Below the pieces are notes generated by a model, which searched no databases, had not been told where the DNA came from, and was given only the letters and a program-made list of their open reading frames with translations. DNA of 64,000 nt from Enterocloster bolteae (GTDB lineage: Bacteria > Bacillota > Clostridia > Lachnospirales > Lachnospiraceae), in assembly GCF_002234575.2 (NCBI RefSeq), contig NZ_CP022464.2, forward strand, positions 1,240,001-1,304,000, read 5' to 3'. Position numbers and translations under genes: made by a program. Below are positions 49,390 through 56,411 of the stretch, piece after piece. Each line of letters opens with the position of its first letter. Position 1 is the stretch's first letter.

Positions 49390-50058
49390 ATGACAAAGCT
49401 GGTGGCGTTCGATTTGGACGGGACACTGAACATGACTCATACATACGCAGTGGCAGCCTATCAGGAAGCCCTTAAGGAGCTGGGGGCCGGGCCTGTTGCA
49501 GAGAGCGTGATACGCTCCAGGTTCGGTGCTCCCTTTAGGGATGACAGCCTGTTCTTTCTGGGTGATGACAGCGAGGAAGCCTTTAGGCGCTTTTACCGGG
49601 CGGTGGAGAGGCACTGGGCACCTCTTATGCGTGAGAGGGCGCAGACCTATCCCGGGGTCCCGGAAATGCTTGGGGAGCTAAAGGAACAGGGGTACGTCCT
49701 GGCGGTCTGTTCCAATGCAAAGGAAGAGGAACTGGAGGATGTGCTGGGTGTACTGTCCATAAGGGAGTATTTTGACTATATACAGGGCCTGACCTCCAGA
49801 CAGGACAAGGCAGACAGCCTGGGTGTGCTGATAGAGCGGGCCGGTGCGGACTGGTGCTGTATGGTGGGGGATCGTTTCTATGACAGGGAGGCGGCAAAGG
49901 CCAATGAGACAGCGTTTATCGGATGCAGGTACGGATATGGAGGTGCGGATGAGTTTGGGGACGGGGATTTGCTGGCAGAGGACAGCGTGGAGATACCCGG
50001 GCTGCTGAAACGGCTGGTTTTCTCCACACCCTGGCTGAAACCATGGCAGAGGCCATAG
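49390..50058 (+). CDS. HAD-family phosphatase of the PTS operon
   Basis: 222 residues. HAD motif I VAFDLDGTLNMTHTYAVAAY, motif II AVCSNAKEEELED, motif III Lys in TSRQDKADSL and motif IV MVGDRFYDREAAK. The alpha-helical cap between motifs I and II places it in the phosphoglycolate/beta-phosphoglucomutase-like subgroup. It lies 12 bases after EIID with GGAGGG between, as last gene of the operon. It could dephosphorylate a stalled sugar-phosphate intermediate and so prevent toxic build-up; that role is inferred from position. Confidence 0.85.
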   Translation: MTKLVAFDLDGTLNMTHTYAVAAYQEALKELGAGPVAESVIRSRFGAPFRDDSLFFLGDDSEEAFRRFYRAVERHWAPLMRERAQTYPGVPEMLGELKEQGYVLAVCSNAKEEELEDVLGVLSIREYFDYIQGLTSRQDKADSLGVLIERAGADWCCMVGDRFYDREAAKANETAFIGCRYGYGGADEFGDGDLLAEDSVEIPGLLKRLVFSTPWLKPWQRP

Positions 50059-50170
50059 GGAGGCCATGGGGCAGGGATTACCGGAGACTGCGGCGGATTC
50101 CGGGATTCCATAAATTTGTTAAAAAAGGAGAGGACACTGCCTGTGATAGGATGATGGAATATGTGATGCG

Positions 50171-50200
50171 GCCGGACAGAGATGTCCGGCTGTTTTTTTT
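50171..50200 (+). terminator. Terminator of the PTS operon
   Basis: Perfect arms GCCGGACA and TGTCCGGC with loop GAGA, followed by TGTTTTTTTT. Confidence 0.85.
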
Positions 50201-50213
50201 GACAGAACATAAG

Positions 50214-50320
50214 CCAGAGAATAGACTAAAGAATAGACCGGAGAAAGGGCCGGAGAATGGCCGGAGAAAGGGCCGGAGAATGGGCCAAAGAATAGGCCAA
50301 AGAATAGGCCAAAGAAACCA
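50214..50320 (+). repeat. Nine-copy 12-base tandem repeat
   Basis: Nine units of the form CCRRAGAAWRGG, one shortened to 11 bases, run end to end between the PTS terminator and the recQ promoter. Types alternate (CCGGAGAAAGGG, CCAAAGAATAGG), showing internal duplication. It lies in the 490-base gap 50059-50548; no supported gene covers it. Confidence 0.85.
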
Positions 50321-50342
50321 CCATCAGGCTCATAAATCACCA

Positions 50343-50371
50343 TTGTTTTATCATTTCGGATTTGTTATAAT
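50343..50371 (+). promoter_or_regulatory. Promoter of recQ
   Basis: TTGTTT, 17 bases, TATAAT, giving a leader of about 170 bases, in which no convincing terminator was found. Confidence 0.6.
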
Positions 50372-50548
50372 GAATTACATCTATATGTTTAATCGGTTTA
50401 GTCTGCTTTAGGCAGCAGGTCCGCTGCGGGGCGTATTCGCCATTTTTCCATGGTTTTGAAGCACAGCTGAAGATAAGTCTGGCGCTAAACGCCGGGAACA
50501 GGGACGATTGGGTTCTTTTATGCCGGAGCAATACAGAGGAGTTTGATG

Positions 50549-53014
50549 ATGACACAATATGAAATATTAAAACATTATTTTGGTTATGACACATTCAGGG
50601 ATGGGCAGGATGTGCTGATCCAGAGCATTCTGGAAGGAAGGGACGTGCTGGGAGTCATGCCCACCGGGGCCGGGAAATCCCTGTGTTATCAAATCCCTGC
50701 CCTTATGATGGACGGAATCACCCTGGTCATTTCCCCGCTTATTTCCCTGATGAAGGACCAGGTAAGCAACTTAAACCAGGTGGGTATTTTGGCTGCCTAC
50801 ATTAACAGTTCCCTGACAGCGGCCCAGTATTATAAGGTATTGGACCTGGCCAGAGCCGGCAGATATCCGATTATCTATGTTGCGCCGGAGCGCCTGATGT
50901 CTGAGGACTTTCTGCGGTTTGCGCTGAGCAGCCAGGTGAAGATATCCATGGTAGCTGTGGACGAGGCCCATTGTGTATCACAGTGGGGCCAGGATTTCAG
51001 GCCCAGTTATCTGAAAATAGTGGATTTTATCAACCAGCTTCCGGAGCGGCCCGTTGTAAGTGCATTTACAGCCACCGCCACAGCGGAAGTGCGGGATGAT
51101 ATCATCGACATACTTATGCTCAGAAATCCCCAGGTCATGACCACTGGTTTTAACCGGCCGAATCTCTACTTCGGCGTACAGTCTCCCAAGGATAAATATG
51201 CCACCATGGTAAATTACCTGGAACGCCATAAGGGGGAAAGCGGTATCATCTATTGCCTGACCAGGAAAGTGGTGGAGGAGGTTTGCGGCCAGCTGATCCG
51301 GGAAGGTTTCTCCGTCACCCGGTATCATGCTGGCTTAAGCGACAGCGAGCGCAGGCATAACCAGGAGGATTTTATATATGACAGGGCCCAGATTATGGTT
51401 GCCACCAATGCCTTCGGCATGGGGATTGACAAGTCCAATGTCAGGTTTGTGGTGCATTATAACATGCCGAAGAATATGGAATCCTATTACCAGGAGGCCG
51501 GCAGGGCAGGAAGGGATGGTGAACCCTCAGAGTGCATCCTTTTGTACGGCGGCCAGGATGTGGTGACCAACCAGTTCTTTATTGACCATAACCAGGACAA
51601 CGAGGCATTGGACCCCATAACCCGGGAAATCGTCATGGAGCGGGACAGGGAACGCCTGCGCAAGATGACATTTTACTGCTTTACAAATGAATGTCTGAGA
51701 GATTACATACTGAGATATTTTGGGGAGTACGGAAGCAATTACTGCGGCAATTGCTCCAACTGCCTGAGCCAGTTTGAGACAGTGGATGTGACGGATATTT
51801 CCCGGATACTCATTGGATGTGTGGAGAGCAGCCGGCAGAGGTACGGAACCAATGTGATGATTGATACGGTCCACGGTGCCAATACAGCGAAGATACGCAA
51901 TTACAGGATGGATGAGAACCCGCATTATGGGGAACTGGCAAAGGTACCGGCCTACAAGCTGCGGCAGGTGATGAACCATCTGATGCTGAACGGATATCTG
52001 GCAGTGACAAACGATGAATATGCCATTGTAAAATTGACAGGAAAGTCAAAGGGAATACTGGAAGAGGGAGAGCCGGTGACCATGAAGATGGCCAGGGAAG
52101 CGGAGCATCCTGCCAAAGCGTCCGGCGCAAGTGCCGGAAAAGGAAGAAAAGGCAGGAAGGGGCTGGCAGCAGGTTTGTCCGGACCGGGCGGAGCAGAGTT
52201 TACGGAAGCAGACGAAACGCTGTTTGAGAAGCTGCGCGCTGTCAGGACGGAGATTGCAAAGGAAGAAAAGGTGCCGCCTTATATGGTTTTTTCAGATAAG
52301 ACGCTGACGCATATGTGCATCGTGAAGCCGGTTACGAAAGGGGAGATGCTGAATGTTTCAGGGGTGGGAGAGTTTAAGTATGAGAAATACGGGGAGCGTT
52401 TTCTGGCCTGCGTGCAGGCGGAAATGAATGACAGTCCTGCTGAGATATCTTTTGAGGGTGATGATTTGTATTTTACCAGCGACAACGATGCGTTCGACGA
52501 CTGGTCCCTGGAGACAGCCCTGACCGCCTGGGAATACGGAGGCCCGGAAAATGAAAGGCAGGAAAATGGCAGCCTGGGAAATGGCAGCCAAGGAAATGAC
52601 AGCCGGGAGGATGAAAGAACCAGGGAAGCACCGGCAGGGCTAAACACGGACAGAAAGAAAAAAACAGGTAAAGGCAAAACGGATTTTGTCATGACCGGGG
52701 AACTGGCCGCCAGAGTCCGATACTCAGAACAGTCCAGTCTCAGTGATTTTGTATCTCAGATTAACAGCCTGCGGGATGAGGATACAATGAAGCGGCTGAC
52801 CATAAAATCCGTTGAACAGAAATTGATGGAGGATGGGAATTTTGAGGAATATTACGTAAATGGAATACCCCGCAAACGACTGACGGACAAGGGCCGGGAA
52901 TTTGGAATTGAGGCAGAGAAACGGTTGAGTGAGAAGGGGAATGAATATGAGGTGTTCTTTTATGGCGAGAGAGCGCAGCGGGGGATTGTAGAGTGGTTAT
53001 GGGAAAAAATATGA
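50549..53014 (+). CDS. recQ: RecQ-family DNA helicase with long C-terminus
   Basis: 821 residues. Superfamily 2 motifs: Walker A MPTGAGKSLCYQIPAL, Walker B VDEAHCVSQWGQDF, SAFTATAT (motif III), and QEAGRAGRDG (motif VI). The RecQ zinc site is CFTNECL with YCGNCSNC; then a winged helix and an HRDC domain (about residues 555-630: LFEKLRAVRTEIAKEEKVPP). After HRDC an Asn/Gly/Glu linker with repeats (about 670-690) leads to an extra 100-residue domain ending RAQRGIVEWLWEKI. Classical RecQ is about 610 residues. It unwinds DNA 3' to 5' and cooperates with topoisomerase III (topB at 27047). Several ATGs lie together at the start; 50549 has the best spacing. Confidence 0.93.
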   Translation: MTQYEILKHYFGYDTFRDGQDVLIQSILEGRDVLGVMPTGAGKSLCYQIPALMMDGITLVISPLISLMKDQVSNLNQVGILAAYINSSLTAAQYYKVLDLARAGRYPIIYVAPERLMSEDFLRFALSSQVKISMVAVDEAHCVSQWGQDFRPSYLKIVDFINQLPERPVVSAFTATATAEVRDDIIDILMLRNPQVMTTGFNRPNLYFGVQSPKDKYATMVNYLERHKGESGIIYCLTRKVVEEVCGQLIREGFSVTRYHAGLSDSERRHNQEDFIYDRAQIMVATNAFGMGIDKSNVRFVVHYNMPKNMESYYQEAGRAGRDGEPSECILLYGGQDVVTNQFFIDHNQDNEALDPITREIVMERDRERLRKMTFYCFTNECLRDYILRYFGEYGSNYCGNCSNCLSQFETVDVTDISRILIGCVESSRQRYGTNVMIDTVHGANTAKIRNYRMDENPHYGELAKVPAYKLRQVMNHLMLNGYLAVTNDEYAIVKLTGKSKGILEEGEPVTMKMAREAEHPAKASGASAGKGRKGRKGLAAGLSGPGGAEFTEADETLFEKLRAVRTEIAKEEKVPPYMVFSDKTLTHMCIVKPVTKGEMLNVSGVGEFKYEKYGERFLACVQAEMNDSPAEISFEGDDLYFTSDNDAFDDWSLETALTAWEYGGPENERQENGSLGNGSQGNDSREDERTREAPAGLNTDRKKKTGKGKTDFVMTGELAARVRYSEQSSLSDFVSQINSLRDEDTMKRLTIKSVEQKLMEDGNFEEYYVNGIPRKRLTDKGREFGIEAEKRLSEKGNEYEVFFYGERAQRGIVEWLWEKI

Positions 53015-53070
53015 TTGTTATGTGATTGGGAGAAGGAGAAAAACAGAAGCGTTCGGTGATACTGTTCAAA

Positions 53071-53109
53071 CAAAGCCGCTGCCGCCCATTAAAGGGACAG
53101 CGGCTTTTC
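53071..53109 (+). terminator. Terminator of recQ
   Basis: Arms AAGCCGCTG and CAGCGGCTT, 16-base loop, then TTCC. Confidence 0.7.
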
Positions 53110-53211
53110 CATTGATAACTTCACAGATTTGGGGAATGTTAAATAGTAAAAATAAGAAATTGAACCCAATTCCCATATTGTCCATGAATTTATCAGGAGG
53201 AAGGCGCATCC

Positions 53212-54207
53212 ATGAAATTTGACGCAGTTTACTATGAACCGGCTATCTTTGACTACCCTCTGGGCCGGCAGCTCAGGGAGGAATACGGGGACCTGCCGTG
53301 GATTCCCATTGAGAGCCATAATTCCATCCGGGAAATGCAGGAAAAACCCAATGACCAGTTCGGACACATGAAACGCAATCTGATTGCGGGCATACGAAAG
53401 ACCCACAAATACGTGGAAAACCACAAGGTATCCGATTATCTGGTCCCATACACCTCATCCGGCTGTACGGCCATGTGCCTGTACTGCTATCTGGTTTGCA
53501 ACTATAATAAATGCGCTTATCTCAGACTGTTTGTGAACCGGGAGCAGATGCTGGACCGCATCATCAAAAAGGGAAAGAACAGCGGCACCCCCCTTACCTT
53601 TGAGATTGGAAGCAACAGCGATTTGGTGCTGGAGAACACAATTACGGGAAATCTTCTTTATACAATTCCGCGTTTTGCAGAGGAGGGGGAGGGAAAACTT
53701 ACATTTCCCACCAAATTTCATATGGTGGAACCTCTGCTGGACCTGGACCACAGAGGCAAGGTGATTTTCCGCATGAGCGTCAATCCTCAGCCCATTATCC
53801 AGAAGATAGAGCTGGGCACATCCGGCTTAAGACAGAGAATCGAGGCTGTAAATCAGATGTGTGAGGCGGGATATCCCTGCGGACTCCTGATAGCTCCCGT
53901 CATATTAGTGGAGGGCTGGAAGGAAATGTATACCGGCCTCTTGGAAGAACTGAGGGACGGACTTTCAGATAAAATGAAAAGCCAGATGTTTCTGGAGATT
54001 ATTTTGATGACCTATTCCTATGTCCACCGGGCCATTAACAGCGAAGCATTTCCCAATGCGCCGGACCTGTATGACAGGGAGCAGATGACGGGCAGGGGAC
54101 GGGGGAGGTACTGCTACCGGGCCGAATCCAGGGAAGAGGCACAGCTGTATCTGAGGCAGGAGATAGGACGTGTACTGGGAAATGTGCCCATACTTTATAT
54201 AAGCTGA
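53212..54207 (+). CDS. splB: Spore photoproduct lyase
   Basis: 331 residues. The radical-SAM cluster is SSGCTAMCLYCYLVC (CxxxCxxC), followed by NYNKCAYLRLFVNREQM with the additional conserved Cys that supplies the hydrogen atom. LTFEIGSNSDLVLENTITGN and VIFRMSVNPQPIIQKIELGT are typical SPL segments. It splits the thymine dimer made by UV in dry spore DNA, back to two thymines. This implies the organism makes spores. GGAGG lies before the ATG. No splA gene is next to it. Confidence 0.93.
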   Translation: MKFDAVYYEPAIFDYPLGRQLREEYGDLPWIPIESHNSIREMQEKPNDQFGHMKRNLIAGIRKTHKYVENHKVSDYLVPYTSSGCTAMCLYCYLVCNYNKCAYLRLFVNREQMLDRIIKKGKNSGTPLTFEIGSNSDLVLENTITGNLLYTIPRFAEEGEGKLTFPTKFHMVEPLLDLDHRGKVIFRMSVNPQPIIQKIELGTSGLRQRIEAVNQMCEAGYPCGLLIAPVILVEGWKEMYTGLLEELRDGLSDKMKSQMFLEIILMTYSYVHRAINSEAFPNAPDLYDREQMTGRGRGRYCYRAESREEAQLYLRQEIGRVLGNVPILYIS

Positions 54208-54317
54208 CATGGCCTTGCCGCAGTTTGAATGTGCCGTGCCGTTCCGATATCCATTGTGATGGGAACCGGCATGCGCGTTTTGTATTATGGGTTTGTATTA
54301 TCGTAAGAATTTGGCAA

Positions 54318-54346
54318 TTGTATCCATATAGTCAGTCTGATATAAT
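54318..54346 (+). promoter_or_regulatory. Promoter of the speD operon
   Basis: TTGTAT, 17 bases, TATAAT, with an extended TGA before the -10. Confidence 0.7.
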
Positions 54347-54354
54347 CAGAAAGA

Positions 54355-54389
54355 GGCTGCTGCTGCCGTATTTCCATGGCAGCAGAGCC
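54355..54389 (+). ncRNA. Hairpin at the 5' end of the speD mRNA
   Basis: GGCTGCTGCTGCC (54355-54367) pairs with GGCAGCAGAGCC (54378-54389), about 12 pairs with one bulge, starting 2 bases after the expected transcription start. There is no T run, so it is not a terminator; mRNA stabilisation or polyamine-responsive control of translation is possible. Confidence 0.5.
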
Positions 54390-54422
54390 CCGGAATCACT
54401 TAAACGATGAAGGGAAATTGCC

Positions 54423-54809
54423 ATGACAGGAAAGGAAACAGATATTGCAGAGGCCAGGCAGCTGATTGTGGACCTCTATGGATGCCGGACGTCCTATATT
54501 GATGATGTGGATTCCATAAAAAATGTGATTCACATGGTCTGCCAATGCATAGGCGCAGGAATTGTGGAGGAATGCTACCATAAATTCTCGCCCATGGGCA
54601 TCAGCGCGGTGGCAGTCATAACCACCTCCCACATTTCAATCCACACCTGGCCTGAGTATGGGTATGCGGCAGTGGATATATTTTCCTGCCAGGAGGATAT
54701 ACCGGGAGAGATATGCCGCCTTCTCACAGAGTCCTTAAAGGCAGAGCAGGCAGAAACAAGGCTGATTAAGAGGGCGTTAAACAGGGCAAAGGAGGACGTC
54801 CATGGGTAA
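54423..54809 (+). CDS. speD: SpeD-type pyruvoyl decarboxylase
   Basis: 128 residues, the short bacterial class 1b AdoMet decarboxylase proenzyme. VAVITTSHISIHTWPEYGYA holds Ser69, which would become the pyruvoyl group by self-cleavage, His74 and Glu78; AVDIFSCQED holds the catalytic Cys89. In standard enzymes the residue before the serine is Glu (for example ISESH in Bacillus); here it is Thr68. The enzyme normally makes decarboxylated AdoMet, the aminopropyl donor for spermidine, which fits the SpeE-like gene three positions on. A changed specificity cannot be excluded. AAGGGA precedes the ATG. First gene of a four-gene operon; overlaps the next by 8 bases. Confidence 0.88.
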   Translation: MTGKETDIAEARQLIVDLYGCRTSYIDDVDSIKNVIHMVCQCIGAGIVEECYHKFSPMGISAVAVITTSHISIHTWPEYGYAAVDIFSCQEDIPGEICRLLTESLKAEQAETRLIKRALNRAKEDVHG

Positions 54810-55911
54810 GACATTACAGTTTAATAAGGACCAGAACCTGTCCATAGAAGGGGCGGAATACCGGGTCACAGGGGGAATTGAGTTCCACAACCGTTCAGAC
54901 GGTTCCCGCTGGTGGGAATACTGCCTGTTGGAAACCCGGACCAGGGGTATAAAATGGCTCAGCATTGACAATATTTATGAAGAATACGCCATTTATACCC
55001 AGTGTCCCTATGGCAGTGAGTTTGATGAGATGAATATATTCCGGGATGGTTACCGCCAGGCGGATGCGGGGCAGGCAGTTGTCACGTCCTGCTTTGGCCA
55101 GGTGGATACATCGCCGGGAGACACGGTCCGTTATACGGAGTACGAGGACGGTACCGAAGAGCTCATCATTGCGGTGGAGCAATGGGAGGATGAAACAGAG
55201 TATTCCAAAGGCTGTTATCTGGATATGGATGAAATCGTACTCCTGGACAGCGGTTGTTCCGGACAGGTGGAGAGCAACAGGACCCTTGGTTTTGTCAATA
55301 TGAAGAACCTGGCTGTGGCGGCAGTGATACTGGCGGTTCTTGGAGTGTTATCCTATACGTACATACAATCAAATAAGAAGACCATACATAAATATCTGGA
55401 AGGTAATATTAATTTCTCCTATCAGACGTCAATTACATCTGATTTGAACGAGAAGGAGAGGGCGGATGTGTACTCCACTGACCTGTCCGTGGATGACGCG
55501 GCTAAGGCAATTATCCAGGCCATTGACGGCGGGACCGAGGATGTGCAGAAGAATGGAGAAGATGATTCGGTGGCTATCCTGACAAAGAGTGAATATTGTC
55601 TGGTATACACCAGCACGGACCAGACCACCATGGTGCAGATCAGTTCCCGCGCCTATGTATATCAGAGCACCAACACGCCTTACCATGCGACCGGCCATAC
55701 CCATTCTTATTACCGCGGATTCTATTATTCCAGGGGATTTTTCGGCGACAGGGACAGATACAGACAGCGGACCAGCGGATACGAAAACTACAGCGGCGAA
55801 ACCGTTGACACCAATCCCGTGGATCCTTACAAAAGCTATTCAGACAGCGTCCGCCAGAGCAGCATCAATTCCAGGCGCTCATCCGGAGGCGGAATCAGCT
55901 CCGGCAAATAG
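54802..55911 (+). CDS. DUF4178 membrane protein
   Basis: 369 residues. Residues about 8-155 form the DUF4178 beta domain (EYRVTGGIEFHNRSDGSRWW, then EYCLLETRTRGIKWLSIDN and DETEYSKGCYLDMDEIVLLD). One membrane helix follows (about 168-188, LAVAAVILAVLGVLSYTYIQ). The C-terminal 180 residues lie on the other side; they end in a Tyr/Arg/Ser-rich stretch and a Gly/Ser tail. DUF4178 has no known activity, but its genes recur next to DUF350 and polyamine-enzyme genes. Its start lies inside speD, so the two are translated together. Confidence 0.85.
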   Translation: MGKTLQFNKDQNLSIEGAEYRVTGGIEFHNRSDGSRWWEYCLLETRTRGIKWLSIDNIYEEYAIYTQCPYGSEFDEMNIFRDGYRQADAGQAVVTSCFGQVDTSPGDTVRYTEYEDGTEELIIAVEQWEDETEYSKGCYLDMDEIVLLDSGCSGQVESNRTLGFVNMKNLAVAAVILAVLGVLSYTYIQSNKKTIHKYLEGNINFSYQTSITSDLNEKERADVYSTDLSVDDAAKAIIQAIDGGTEDVQKNGEDDSVAILTKSEYCLVYTSTDQTTMVQISSRAYVYQSTNTPYHATGHTHSYYRGFYYSRGFFGDRDRYRQRTSGYENYSGETVDTNPVDPYKSYSDSVRQSSINSRRSSGGGISSGK

Positions 55912-55937
55912 GCGAAAAAGGCGAAAAAGGCGAGAAA
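55911..55937 (+). repeat. Three 9-base repeats after DUF4178
   Basis: GGCGAAAAA, GGCGAAAAA, GGCGAGAAA, starting in the stop codon of the DUF4178 gene. Confidence 0.8.
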
Positions 55938-55988
55938 GTAAACCGGCAGTATGTATTCGGACAAAACCAAATCAAAAAGGAGAAGATT

Positions 55989-56411
55989 ATGGCAGAATTT
56001 ATTACAATTATGGTTTATTGCGTTTTGGGCACAGCCCTCATGCTCTTTGGTACATTTGTGGTGGATTTGGTGATTCCCTGTGAGTTCCCGGCGGAAATCA
56101 AGAAGGGGAATGTGGCGGTGGGAAGCGTTATGGCGGGTATCTCCGTTGGAATCGGAATCATTATCCGGGCAGCTGTTGTGTCCCCTGCCGGCACAGCGGT
56201 TCACGAATCATTGCTGACCGGTATTGCCTCAACCATATATTACTATGTGGTGGGGCTGGTGTTCTGCGTTCTGGGCTACCTGGCGCTGAACCTGATCAAC
56301 CGGAAATATGATCTCAATAAGGAAATCAGCGGCGGGAACCCGGCTGCCGGCATTATGGTTGCAGGAATGTTTATTGGGCTGTCCATCATTATAAGCGGAG
56401 TGATTATGTGA
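55989..56411 (+). CDS. DUF350 membrane protein
   Basis: 140 residues with four membrane helices in two matching halves: FVVDLVIPCEFPAEIKKGNV and AVGSVMAGISVGIGIIIRAA in the first, NLINRKYDLNKEISGGNPAA and GIMVAGMFIGLSIIISG in the second. The paired E(I)xxGNxA motifs are the DUF350 mark. Function unknown; E. coli YjfL, next to the glutathionylspermidine-synthase-like YjfC, is a relative. AAGGAG precedes the ATG. Its stop overlaps the start of the SpeE-like gene by one base, so it is made together with it. Confidence 0.88.
   Translation: MAEFITIMVYCVLGTALMLFGTFVVDLVIPCEFPAEIKKGNVAVGSVMAGISVGIGIIIRAAVVSPAGTAVHESLLTGIASTIYYYVVGLVFCVLGYLALNLINRKYDLNKEISGGNPAAGIMVAGMFIGLSIIISGVIM

Noticed and set aside
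50043..50411. Open frame through the 12-base repeats after the PTS operon
   Set aside because: No ribosome site, overlaps the HAD gene and its terminator, and the product is mostly the repeat itself.
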